Positions 33,101 to 45,300 of a stretch of DNA of 64,000 nucleotides are shown here, piece by piece. Numbering within the stretch: the first letter of the stretch is position 1; each line of letters begins with the position of its first letter. Under the pieces are notes generated by a model. It was not told the origin of the DNA and made no database searches. It worked only from the letters and a program-made list of their open reading frames with translations. The DNA is taken from the NCBI RefSeq assembly GCF_932526225.1, contig NC_064041.1, forward strand, positions 6,035,042-6,099,041, given 5' to 3'. Made by a program: the position numbers and the translations under genes. This stretch comes from Nematostella vectensis (Eukaryota > Cnidaria > Anthozoa > Actiniaria > Edwardsiidae).

Positions 33101-36100
33101 ACAAAATATCAAGTGCAACATTTTTTAAATTGATGTAAAGTGTCTTTGAAATTTGAACTGATACACAGGGCAATGATCATCAAATAAAAATTACCTTAAA
33201 AAGCCAAAATCTGGTTATGTGCACTTTGGCCTCACGTTATTTGTGTTTTGAAAATCAGTCCCTAATACAGGGCTTCTGGAATTATGCGCTTGTCCAGAAG
33301 CGCGTAATTTGGCTTTCTCCGTGTAATCTGCTTAATCCACAAATTTGTGCTAATCCCACGTAATTTGGCTTAATTTTGAAAGACAAAACATTTAAGTGCA
33401 CAGCTGATGTGTTCTTTTAGGGTTCTTACCTCTATTTCTCGTTAAAAAAACTGATATTCTTCGTAAGAGTGCGATATTTCGAACTGAATTTTGAAAACTA
33501 ATAAAATGACTAGGCGTTCTTTGCTAAACCGCCAAGGCCTAGGACTAATAAAATACCTTTTTAAAAATATCGCCTAAGATATTTTCATGCAAAAATAAAC
33601 CTTTTCAAGTTGTTTCGTGCTTTCCTTCGGTGCAAAATGTAGTTTGGGCGTAACAGTTTATATTCCGTGTAATTTAGCGCGTAATTCAGTAAAAAATCCC
33701 GCAAAATTTGATTTTTAAAGAGAGATGTATTGCAAAATCCCGCATAATTTAGTGGGTAGTGATTGATTTTCTGCGTAATTTAGAGCGTAATTTAGCAAAC
33801 AATCCCCCGTAATTTTGAGTTTTTTTTCGCGTAATTCCAGAAGCCCTGCTAATACAAGGAACCTATAACCATTGTAAGAATATGTGTCTTCTCTCTATCT
33901 GGAATTGCGCGTTTCCAGGTTTTTCCGTCATGTCGCCTAGCACACAATCTGTGTAATCACCAAACAGTGTAAAGGTAAATCTGGCCATATAGTACTATAC
34001 TGCCTTTAGGCGCCAACGACCTGTGCCAAACCTGTTTTTTTTTTCTAAAATTATTAGGAAACGACCAGTAGGCACTGGCTAATGCTTTTTTCCTGATGTT
34101 TGAACCAAAATCCACAATAGGTCGAAGGTAAATTTATATCAAAGACGTATTTGATAAATGATAGTTTATTGGTTTTCTGCCTTGTAGATCATAACCACGT
34201 ATAGAGTAGAAACAAGACGAGTAGCCAAGGAAATTGCAAAGAGAAAGGTATGGTATTTGATGTATTTTTTTATGCTGTGACAGTGTTTTTATTGCACTGT
34301 ATTTGCCATCCCTTTTATACTTGTAAAACGAAAAGAAACGCATGTGAGCATAAGTATTTGCCATGTGTTTCAGTTGTGGAAGAAATTTGGGGACTCAAAG
34401 AATGACAAGCCTGGCCCAAATAAGACAACTACAAATGTGTGCGACGATGTGTTTCTGATACTCACATCCAACAAAGAGGTACTGTAACTATGAGCTTCTT
34501 CAAAACATCTTTCTACCCAATCCAAGGTTTTCAATCCTTGTCTATTTTGCTGTTGCTTACCAGCTCTTATTTGATTCATCTTGATGATTTAAGTCTGTCA
34601 TTCAATTGTGCTTTGCAGAACCCTGATGCAACTGAAGAGGATCCATTGAAAAAGCTGTCCGGCCAAAAGATTGTCCAGTGCCGTATCTGCAAGGGTGATC
34701 ATTGGACCACCAAGTGTCCTTACAAGGACCAGCTTGAGGTTATCCATCAACAGCTTAAGGAAGATGATGGCACTGGACAACGTATCCTTACTCTTTTGGT
34801 GTACAGTTGTGTTGAGCACACAAGGCTATCCCTCAGTGCCAGCTGCTGGTTAGGAAAGAGTATTTTGCTGACTAAAATTTAGTCAGTCAGTACTTGCTTC
34901 AATGTAGAAAGTCTTTTTTTTCCAGGCTCAATGCCCTAGCCAACTAGCAGAAGAATATTAAGGGCCTTGAACAAATGCTGTTCTTTTCATGTATGTACTG
35001 TTCAAAATGCAAATGCATGCAAATAAACATAAAACAATTGACTTTGGTCACATGCATACTTTTGCATTTGTGCCTAGTGCCAAGCGTTTGGTCTAGTTCA
35101 ATCAAAGATTTTCAGTGCTAGTCTCATATCCATTTGAATACATTATATACTACCAGATGTCTAAACACCTTGACATAATAATAAGCTGGTACCCCTCCCT
35201 CGGAACCTGCCAATCCTGCCGCTGCTAGCACTTCTGGAAAATATGTTGCACCTGGACTTCGGGATGGTGCTAATAGGAGGGGCGAGACCATGCCATCCAG
35301 GTCTCAACGAGGTACAGTAATTGCAATTGTCATCTGCAACTACACTTAAGAATTTGTATATACCTATTCCAAATAAGGTTGCACTTGGAGAATCTGTGTA
35401 TCGTAACCCCCAGTGCTTCATGGGTATCAAGTGTAAATAAGCGAATAAGCATAAAAGAAATACAAATCAAGGTTTCAAAAGCTGTAGAATTCTTGTTTGC
35501 ATTTTTATGAACATTCACATAGCATTCAGATACAAGGTTTCAGCCGTTTATACGCTACCCATGAACCACAGCGGGTTACGACACATGGATTCTCGATTGC
35601 AAACTTATTTGAATTAGGTGTAACTATCTGTTTGTCCATCTGTAAGTCTTTATGTCTTTACTGTTTTTTATCTTTATGTTGTTTACAATGTATTTCTGTC
35701 TGTCAGTCCATGTCTGTTCACAGATCAGTCTGTCAGCCAGTAGTTTATCTGACTTGCATGTCTATCTTGTGTATTAGCCTTATCAGTTAGTCTGTCTATC
35801 AGTTGATGTATTCATAAATGTCTTTGAATATTTCTCATCCATATTTTATACAATTTCTCCTATCTTTTCTGCCTTCCATTGCTTCCTGTAGATGAAACAG
35901 CCACAATCCGCGTAACCAACCTCTCAGAAGAAACGCGAGAGTCCGATCTACAAGAGCTTTTCCGCCCACTTGGCCCTATTTCCAGGATTTTCCTGGCCAA
36001 AGACAAGTTTACCAACCAATCAAAGGTGCATATGGTACTATCCATCCGTAAAATCATCAACTTTGCTATTGAAAACACAATGGAATCTCACTCTGAAACA

Positions 36101-37328
36101 ATAGTATTTTGAAGAAAAAAAATACTGTTTTCTTTGCTTACTAGAAATACAGAATTCTCAGATGTTGTCTTTTGGCCATCTGTGATGGCAAAACGGAGTT
36201 CACATCATGACGTGCTCTAGGCTTTGGATCCTATTACAGTGTACATATGTACACCTATTTCAAACAATGTTGCACTTGAAAATCAAATGTACCGTAACCC
36301 ATAGTGCTTCAAGAAATGTTCATAGGTTGAATTGGTTGAATTCTACAGCTTTTGAAGCTGTAGGATTGTATGGGTATCAAACCCATGAAGCACTGCGGGT
36401 TATGATACATGGATTCTCTGAGTGCAACCTTATTTGAAATATTATATTGTGATGTACTTGACACATCCCCGTTTTTAGGGTTTTGCCTTCATCAATTTTG
36501 TTCATCGTGAAGACGCCGCACGTGCTATCGAAGTTCTCTCTGGTTTCGGCTATGACCATCTTATCCTCAATGTCGAATGGGCCAAGTAAGTGCATCCTTG
36601 TCTCTTTAATTTTGTATGGCTTTAAGGGGGCTACTTCACCCTACTAATTATGCTTTACAATAGCAGCAATTTTCGAAGGATCGAAACTAATTGTGACATT
36701 AAAATACGAGTTTTTATTTGTTATTGTTTGCAATTGAAATTACAGCGGTTTATTTGCAGAAAAGTTTAAAATAATCACCCACGATTGAAGTCCGATTCAT
36801 TATTTATTTTATTTGATTGAAAGTTTCTCAGTTACTTGTTGAATTAGCCGATGCAAATGGATTCGTTGAGTCACGGGGTATTGCGCGGAAGTGTAAAATG
36901 GCGGCGTGATTGACCTTACACTGTAATCATTGTCTTTTGGTTATGTTGGGTTGGTCTCTTTAAGGAACTGTACGTCATGACTTTTTCGTGGCCAACCGTT
37001 TACTAAAACAACACGTCGTTAGGGGAGAGGCGGAATCTAGGTTTGTGGAATCCCACATGAATAGTTGTGATGCGTTTAGTCATCCGCACGGCACACGAAT
37101 TGTGAACTTAGACGCTCCATCGATGACATAGCCACATCCCGTCTACCGAAAAATGCTTCTCCGGCTGATAGTTAGATAAAAGATAGATAAAATAAAATAA
37201 TAGATAGATATATAGTACCTAGGAGAACAATCATGATAATACGATGATGTTAATACTCTAAACTTAAGAATGAATTAACTTCTGTCCCTGTTTTTCTTTT
37301 CTATTGCAGGCCATCAACCCAGCAGTAG
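30126..37328 (+). CDS. EIF3G: Eukaryotic translation initiation factor 3 subunit G, 294 aa, 10 exons
   Basis: Exons: 30126-30151, 31894-31949, 32867-32955, 34188-34247, 34374-34478, 34619-34781, 35186-35311, 35892-36025, 36479-36585 and 37310-37328. All phases match and the total is 885 nt. Domains in order: the N-terminal eIF3g region ([59 protein letters not shown]); a zinc-knuckle-like motif [13 protein letters not shown]; a linker ([17 protein letters not shown]); and a C-terminal RRM with RNP2-like IRVTNL and RNP1-like KGFAFINF split across exons 8 and 9. It ends VEWAKPSTQQ, close to the human end. As part of eIF3 it acts in 43S assembly, scanning and reinitiation in the cytoplasm. The exon 7 acceptor (AATAATAAG) has a weak pyrimidine tract, so that boundary is least sure. 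Introns carry several TIR elements. Confidence 0.96.
30418..30593. repeat. Second copy of the 176-bp duplicated sequence
   Basis: Lies in EIF3G intron 1 and appears identical to 27009-27184. The sequence holds no ORF of note. Confidence 0.85.
32013..32733. mobile_element. TIR element, 721 bp, in EIF3G intron 2
   Basis: Ends GGGCCGGTTATGCACAAAGC and, reverse complemented from the right, GGGACCGGTTGCACAAAGCC. The inverted similarity continues through CTGGATAAGT for about 35 bp. Repeated TTATCC motifs lie inside. No transposase. Confidence 0.8.
33268..33848. mobile_element. TIR element, 581 bp, with CTAATA duplication, in EIF3G intron 3
   Basis: Ends CAGGGCTTCTGGAATTA and TAATTCCAGAAGCCCTG. 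It is flanked on both sides by CTAATA, a 6-bp TSD. The interior repeats GCGTAATTT-like motifs. No ORF. Confidence 0.85.
35356..35624. mobile_element. Long palindromic TIR element in EIF3G intron 7
   Basis: Arms of about 68 bp are inverted copies of each other (TTCCAAATAAGGTTGCACTT and CGTAACCC in one arm; their complements in the other). Same family as 13869-14047 and 36249-36445. Confidence 0.8.
36249..36445. mobile_element. Palindromic TIR element in EIF3G intron 8
   Basis: Starts GTACACCTATTTCAAACAAT and ends with the complement of the same arm (AACCTTATTTGAAAT). It lies only about 30 bp upstream of exon 9. Confidence 0.75.
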
Positions 37329-38652
37329 TAGTCAAAGATCAATATTTCCAAGGCTGACTTGATTGTAAACAAGAGAAGTTCTTTAACATAAACTGATCTC
37401 ATGCGATAATGTCTTTGTATTTGTACTTCTCCCGTTCCTCTCATTCCTGTTGCCATTCACGCTCATGCCGTGTTTGCTCGCTGTCGCTAAAATTTGATAT
37501 TCAAAAGTCCACTCCTTTATGAACACTAGCATTGTGCACGTGACATGATAATAGGAAACAAGTACAAGTTTGCGTCAACGCCGTCGTGCTATTTTCTTAT
37601 TCTTTCGATAAGGTCACGGCTCATGATTTCCCCTTTCTGTGTTTTATTCCTTTTTTGCTTCCTTGATATATCTAGAGTGTCCCATTAATGTTTGCAGCTT
37701 TTTCTTAGGGCTTTAGCCCTCCTCTAAGGGAGAAACGGAGATCTAAATTAATGACTGATTGCGTGAAATAAGCCCCCTGGCCCCCCGGAATATCCATTGG
37801 GGATAGGGGGATATTTTGGTATCTTTCCTGGTGGAAAAATACGTTCTTTTCATAGAAACTGTTCTGGTCAAGCCCAGAGGCCGAGACTATTTGGAGTTGT
37901 GGGGTACGGATCTTTGTTACCAAACATTGCGTCACAATAGTATGTGAATTGAAAGACAGAAATAAATGATGATCCCAACCTCTTCTCTCTTGAACGTCAG
38001 TCTGTTTTTGTACGAGTAGTAGAATTGTATACAGTCTGCAATACTCTGGAAAAAAATTAAGAGTGTTTAGTACAGAACGGTACAATACCTTATATAATAA
38101 ACGGAATTCGGTCACTCTGATGCTCCGCGCGTATAATGGCAATGTCGACCTCGTTTTGAAACCGTCTTGAAAGGGCTTTGTGGTGCGAGGGTGTGTCTGG
38201 CAAAAAAACCGCAGGGTGATGCCCAGAGTAGTGTCTATCTCTCTGATCAATTTAGCTCAAATCGCCATCCTTAGCTCTGGTAATAGGTCACTAGATCTAG
38301 AAACTTTTCTATTCAAATGCAGACAAAATTAACAGTCGTTTTAACTAGCAACGAAGGGGTCAACCGGAGTCAAACTCATCTCGTCACATGAGAAGGGTGG
38401 GGTCCAGACCCCTTATCCCTCCCCGTCTGGACACGCGCAAAAACTTACGCCTTATATAGCAAGGTTGACATCTACCTTGTTTGGGAGTCTCTGTGATATC
38501 TGCACAAACTTGTTTTGTCTTGGGTGTGCATCAGCCAAGCCTTTGTAACTGGGAATTAGAAATACTGCAATTACCTAATAATTGATCATAGCCGAAGCTA
38601 AAAAAAAATTGGGGGAGGGGGACATCTATCGTTCCATATTTCCTTCATAGTA
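37329..38652. other. EIF3G 3' flank, no further gene seen
   Basis: A 181-codon open frame on the minus strand (37705-38250) shows no motif I recognise and is not supported as a gene. Remaining sequence is AT-rich. Confidence 0.4.
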
Positions 38653-39117
38653 CAGTAAACACCCACGTATAGGAACCTAAAAATTAAAAAACTGCAAGCT
38701 CAAATTTTAAAAGCACCCTTTTTTACATATAAGAACAACAGCGGCGTAGCCAGGATTTTTAACAGGAGGGAAGGAATTTTCAAGGAATTTTCTCCTGTAA
38801 TTTTGATAATGTCTCAAACATTTACTGTGTTTTTTGGCTGCTAAAGGGGGTTGGGGGGTTCTAGGCCACCCACTGGCTACGCCCCTGACATTTTTTTGTT
38901 GCTATCTGAGCAACGGTATGTTCTTAGCATATGCTTAGAATTTGGTGAAATCTCAGCATGAGCGTTCTTATAAAAAAAAGTTCTTATAAACAAAAGGAGT
39001 AGATGATTTAAAGACCTATTGAACCTAAACAGCCTGATTTGTTGAAAGGTACCCCGATTTATCAGAACTTATTCGGCCTGTTGAAAATTATCGGTTCTTA
39101 TACGCGGGTGTTAACTG
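38653..39117. mobile_element. Tc1/mariner-like (pogo-type) nonautonomous element, 465 bp
   Basis: Ends CAGTAAACACCCACGTATAG and CTTATACGCGGGTGTTAACTG are inverted repeats, flanked on both sides by TA, the usual Tc1/mariner target duplication. It holds a second, nested element at 38740-38887. A truncated relative lies at about 62906-63031. Confidence 0.8.
38740..38887. mobile_element. Nested TIR element of the CAGCGGCGTAGCC family
   Basis: Ends CAGCGGCGTAGCCAGG and CTGGCTACGCCCCTG. It sits wholly inside the TA-flanked element and is therefore the younger insertion. Confidence 0.8.
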
Positions 39118-39119
39118 TA

Positions 39120-41436
39120 TTTCAACACTTTCATTGAAAAAGCCTACCACCGCTCAAACGTGTCTCTTTCCTGTTTTGTCCATTTGGTGATAACAGTGCA
39201 TGCGTGATTACATCTGCATCGAAAATACCGTTGAACTGAAAGGTAGGCAAAAGAATCTGCTATTTAATCATTTATATTGGATTAAGAAATAGTAGTGTAG
39301 CGAAAAGCTCATGACCAGCTCATGACTTTGTAAATCCATCGATCTCAGGGTATACAAAAAAATCATACGTCCATTATAGAATTTCAGTGCCAAAAATATT
39401 ATGCAAGCAAAATGAACCCCTTCGCCCTACACTACCTACCCTTTATGCCACACCCGTTTGTCCTTAACACATAACTTACCTGGAATAAATTTTTGTATGT
39501 GTCTTGTATGCTTTACTAATGACGGAAGTTCTTCCACAGGAATGCAGTTTTTTGCTATTTTCTGTATCAAGTCAAATTTTAAATATAATTATTATGAGTC
39601 AAAGCAGACAAAGCTTAGCAAGAGAATACAAGGGGTAAACAACTAATAATGTTACCTTGAAGTAGCGATCGTGTTGAGCGGGTTTCTTTGACGCTTTAGT
39701 TTTTCTGTTCCTACTCCTGAGCCGCATACTGCAGCGAAAGTTGAACTGAGCCAAGGTACGGCGCAACCTGTTTTGTTGTTTGTTACGTCATCGAAGCGCT
39801 AGTTTGTAGCGCGCGCGGCGTGTCGAAAATCTCTTGTGACGTCAAAATCAGTTCTTGAAAAATCTATATCATCGATACCAAGAGACCACGATCATCATAG
39901 TCCTTGTCGATACTATGAACCCCATTTCACGCAATCAAAGCGCTTACAAAATTTAGCATTTTCGTATTTCTCTCCTTTTCCCTCAATAAAAGTTCAACCA
40001 GGTCAAGCAGATTAAACTTTGGAAAGCAGCGAATCGCATTTATCTGGATTCTACTTTTTATAACAGATGACTCCATTAGTACTTGAAATTCTGTGATGAT
40101 GTAATTAAATATTATGTATAAAGAATAGGCATCGGCAATTATTACTATTATTTCAAACGAGCGCGCGCTGTTTTTGAATTGAATTTTCAATCACAATTTT
40201 TGCCGTTGTGACCGTAATAAAACGGACGCGAGATGTTAAGGATAATGAAAAGGGTCGTCGACCGGTTCTCGTATAATGCGCCGTGACGGGCGAATATTTA
40301 ACAAAATATTGCGAATAAAACATCGTTTTAAAGCTGAATAAACGTAGATCACGACCATATATCTACATTTAGCGATTTGTTAATACTGTATGTTGCACGC
40401 CCCGAAAACTGACAAAACAAGTGGTGTTATCAAGCTATTGGACCACAGGGTTACCATATGAAACCGGCTCAATCGTAGAGTATCAATCAGCACAAAACAC
40501 ACACCGAAATCGTATCTGCGAATTTTGATTGGTTGTTTTGTTTCAAAGGAAATGGTTTTCAAAGTCGTATGACGTTTTGTTACCCGATCTTTATTACATA
40601 AAAGTTTATAACTTGGCAAAAAGAAGGACTCTCGAAAATCACAGACACGATATTCATCTCAAGTTATCGACTAAGACAATGCTTTAAACACGAACTCTCT
40701 ACGATGAATTCCGTTGGTCAAAAAGCTTCTTAAAGCATACAGATTGATACCCTGGGTTCCAGAGGCTGACCATCCGCTTTTCCCAGCATGCTAGGGGGCG
40801 GGGGTTGAAATACTTCATCCAGCGCCGACCAATCACGAGCAAGCTCCCCGGTGATAAGAAGAGCGATTGCTTACATATTACTTGCTTACATAAGTCGATT
40901 TGCGTTAGAAAATTCAACATTCAACGTTTAGGCCAGCTCTACCTCCCATGGAGATAGCATAAAAAGTACCTATAACTTTCGCGGCGATGCGCAACACATC
41001 GTAGACAACTCTTATGATTTATGTATTTCCATCTAAATTGAAAAAAAAAAAAAAACAGGTAGTATTAAAAGTACAAAAGTTTAGAAAGGTCTTTGGTGAA
41101 AGCTAATATTAAGCTTTAGGACCATGAACAATATAATACAAGACTTCAAGTAGCCAAACAGCAAGTCATGTTGATAGAAGTAGTAACTGGGTGGTTATAA
41201 CCTCTATTTTTAGGATCAGAAATAGCAGTACAAAGTTGTGATGGTTTTCAATCTATAGGATTTCCTTAGTGTCAAGAAAATTTAAGATAAATCATTTTTG
41301 ATCGCCGCCCATTTTGAAGTCTCTTGGTTTAAACCCACTAAATCTACTTTGAAAAGAAGCCTTTCTTTGTAGAGGGAAATTGATAAGAGTCGCTTTTTTA
41401 ATGTACTGTCATTCAAGTCACGTCTATATAAATTAT
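39120..41436. other. Intergenic, no gene seen
   Basis: AT-rich spacer. Short ORFs on both strands lack motifs. A GCGC-rich spot lies near 39808-39818. No supported feature. Confidence 0.4.
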
Positions 41437-41703
41437 CAGGGGCGGATCTAGCTTTTCGCTTAAGGGGGGGATGGTTGGTTCAGTGACAAAGGGGGGCGAG
41501 GGCAATTTTCTTTGATGCTATGGCTTTCTGAACACAACTGACCACAGTAGCGGATCTACGGGGGTGGGGAAGGGGTAACTTTATTATGGTTTGCATTATG
41601 GCAGTGCGTTCTACGCTACGAGGGTTCAATGTAATGAAAAGTAAAGAAGAAAAACCACCCCCACCCCCATCCCTTCCTTAGCAAAAAGCTAGATCCGCCC
41701 CTA
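41437..41703. mobile_element. TIR element, 267 bp
   Basis: Ends CAGGGGCGGATCTAGCTTTT and AAAAGCTAGATCCGCCCCT. G-rich left interior and C-rich right interior. It abuts the 92-bp array. Confidence 0.8.
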
Positions 41704-41712
41704 AACAACCAT

Positions 41713-42330
41713 GTGTCACGCAACAATTATCGTGACATTGTCATAGTGACCGTAAGATACGTAACGCAACACTGATCGTGTCACTGGCACAGTGACCAGC
41801 CAATGTGTCACGCAACAATTATCGTGACATTGTCATAGTGACCGTAAGATACGTCACGCAAAACTGATCGTGTCATTGGCACGGTGACCAGCCGATGTGT
41901 CACGCAACAATTATCGTGACATTGTCATAGTGACCGTAAGAAACGTCACGCAAAACTGATCGTGTCATTGGCACGTTGACCAGCCGATGTGTCACGCAAC
42001 AATTATCGTGACATTGTCATAGTGACCGTAAGATACGTCACGCAACACTGATCGTGTCATTGGCACGGTGACCAGCCGATTTGTCACGCAATAATTATCG
42101 TCACATTGTCATAATGACCGTAAGATACGTCACGCAACACTGATCGTGCCATTGGCACGGTGACCAGCCGATGTGTCACGCAACAATTATCGTCACATTG
42201 TCATAATGACCGTAAGATACGTCACGCAACACTGATCGTGCCATTGGCACGGTGACCAGCCGATGTGTCACGCAACAATTATCGTGAGATTGTTAAGTCG
42301 ACCGTCAATAGATGTCTCACAAAAAACTAT
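41713..42330 (-). repeat. 92-bp tandem array in the 3' UTR region of the GATA-like gene
   Basis: About 6.7 units with an exact 92-bp spacing (unit starts 41713, 41805, 41897, 41989, 42081, 42173, 42265). On the gene's strand the first, most diverged unit begins within a few bases of the stop codon. Each unit contains several short GTGAC/GTCAC half-palindromes. Confidence 0.92.
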
Positions 42331-45300
42331 CTAATGCATCGCATTCTCGACGGTTGAGGTGACTACCGGTATAGTCACCACCTGTTGCTGCACGCCCGAC
42401 ACAGAGCTTAACAGTTGGAACGCGTCAGCGGAAGTCAAGAACGTGTCCGTGGTCAGCGATGCTGCCTGGGAAGCGGATAAGTGGGCAGGGATAGTGACAG
42501 TAAGAACGTTGGAAAGAGCATTGTTGGAGACGCTTGGCTGGGATCCCTGTGGCGACGCTCCATCCGGTTGCGCCGCCCTAAGTTGCGAGTGTTGCTGCAC
42601 CACGTGCAACTCCTGTGGTTGTTGCGTGGTCTGTTGCGAGGTTGTTGCATGCGCCTGTACCTGGCTGAACACTTGTTGGAAGTTCTGCGCCAGCTGTTGC
42701 TGTTGCGCCGCCTGTTGCAGTTGCTGCTGGGTCTGTTGCAGTTGTTGCTGTAGCTGCTGTTGCTGTTGTTGCAGCTGTAGCTGCTGTAGTTGCAGCTGTT
42801 GTATCTGCTGTTGGTACTGCGACTGTTGTTGTTGTAACTGCGCTTGGACCTGCTGAGGGTTCGCTATTTGCTGCAGCTGAATCGTTCCACCGCTGGTCAG
42901 AGTGACCGTGGGCAGCTGAGACTGCGCCAGCTGCGTTGTCATGGGTGACGTTGTTGGCATGGGTAAAGTTGTTGATAAAGAAGAGGGGATTATGATAGCA
43001 GATAGGGCGGCTCCGCTATTGCTTGGCTGTAGAAGGCTTGTAATCTGTGGATTGACTTGTTGGATCTGCTGAAGAGCCAGCTGCTGTACGGCCTCAACCT
43101 GTGAAACCTGTTGCGGAACCGGTTTGGCAGGTTTGGGTTTTCTCGGTTTGGGGTGCTCTTGCCACCATTTTATGAGTCCGTGCACAGGAGGATCGCGAAC
43201 CCCACCTGAAAAAATGTACAAGAAAATAATAACCAATTGTGGACTTTACAGGGATGTTAAATGGGTAGTTTTATAAAGGGCCTAAAAGTGCGTGTACACC
43301 TATTTCAATTAAGTTTGACTTTAAAATGGAAAACTGCGAATGCCTGAAACCAGTTGCTATGGAGAATACAACCATTTTATGCGTTTATAACAGTCAGTGT
43401 ATATTTTGTCTCCAGTGAGGCACCATACGGTAAATGAATACATTCATTTAAGCAAACAAGATTGTTTATCCAGCCTTCTTGGGCCATTTGCCATATTCGT
43501 GTTGTCGACCTCATATAACATAGGTGTATATGGTTGAAGGGGAGGGGAGTAGATGAATCTACAGATGCAGATGGGGGAGGATGTTGTTTGGGAATCAATT
43601 TTTTGGGTGTAAACGCTTCACTCAAGTAGAACACTCATTATCAGATAATAATCATTTTTACATCTCTTACATGACGCACAGTTTTACTCGTTCGAATCAT
43701 TTTAAAGGCAAAATGTCTGTTGTTTGAGTAACCAACTGTATGCCAATGCTGAACCTTTGAAACCATAAAGCCAAGTCCGTAGCTAGCAAGGGAGCGGTAC
43801 GAAGGAAGGGGGGGGCTGCCCCCTTAGAAAAGCGGGAATTTACAAAAGGCATATAAAAAATACTGTCATCCTCGGGGACCCAGGGAGACACAAAGCAAAA
43901 TAGTTCAAAATCTCTAGTTACCTACCTGTCTCCTTCATTTGCTCGTTGACGCGTCCTATGGTGCTATGACTACAGCCCGTCACCCACGAGATGAACTTGT
44001 AACAGTTGGACCGAGCGCCGCCCGACGGCGTCAGCATCTCGGCGAGCACTCGGCGAGCTTCCGTCTGTCCGGAGGTGGCCCGATCGCGCCAGTTCTGGAT
44101 TAACTTGAGGTGCGTCAGAACGATCTATGAAATTGTACACATATTGAAGCCAATCACGCTGCCAAATTAGGTCCAGCTAGATATATGATAACGAAAAACA
44201 CTAACCATTACGCAGTTGTCAACACAGCACCTCTCGTTATGTAGTTCCTCAAGAGGCTTCAGTTTACCGAGCGCGGCTTTTCCTTTTTGTCGCTTTATCC
44301 GTACAGATTTCTATAACAGAAGACACATGTCACTCACTGAAGTGAATATCACCATTTGTGACCATCACTTCCCCTTGCAAAGTGAATCCCATTAACGCAC
44401 TGAACATAGCATAAGGTTAAGATAATGGGTAACTATATACAGTAAATTTTGAGTGTTCTGATAATGTAAGGATAATCTATACTTCGATAACGGAAGACGT
44501 ACTCTAGGATATGTACTGATTTTCCCAAATTCTAAGCTGTTTGGAGAATCTCTCGTTCGATGACGTCAAGGAAAGATGTACGTTTTGATTTTTTATTTAA
44601 TTTCTCACTAGCTCTACAAATGACAAGTATACTAATGCTTTAAGGAGAACGTCGAAAACGGAAGTGAAAACGTACGCTGGGATCAGTCTTGAGTTTTTTG
44701 TGTAAAAAGTTGTTGGAGTAAAGAAGGACTCTTTGAGTGGCTCGCTCGCAAAGTTTGATTGTGTCGCGTAGGTAGACTCTCTTCTCCAGCACGAAGTCTT
44801 CGTATTCCTTGGATTTCCTTTGACCATTGCCCAGCCCAATATTCCGTACACTGCAACAAGAGAATATGCAATGAGATTAACAAAGGGATTTTGTTTAGCA
44901 AAATTTTTACCACTGTCACTGTATTGCGTTTTTGAGCGCTATCTAAAATCCTTTTGTTTCACTAGCGAAGTTGGCAGAAAGGGAAAAGGAAAAGTAAATA
45001 AGCGAGAAAGAGACGAGTGGAGAAGAAAGTTATAGAGCGGCTTTTTTTCTTCCACTGCTTGCGTCTCCTACGGTGGTCACCAGCCATGTACGCAATGCAA
45101 CGCGCGCTACCGTGACCACCTTGACATCTTTGTGAAGTGAGTCAAGCACGATACGAAACATGTCAACTTTAGTAAACCAGGGTGGCAAAGATATGCTTCA
45201 GCGCTCAATAAAACACGACCAGATCCTCCTAGTTATTATATGTTGAACATATGCGATTATTGTCAACTGAAAACTGTGGCTTTTGCATTCTGATTCACCG

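Noticed and set aside
42359..42856. Cys-rich 165-codon frame on the plus strand
   Set aside because: Antisense of the Gln-rich exon of the GATA-like gene; CAG/CAA tracts read backwards give Cys codons.
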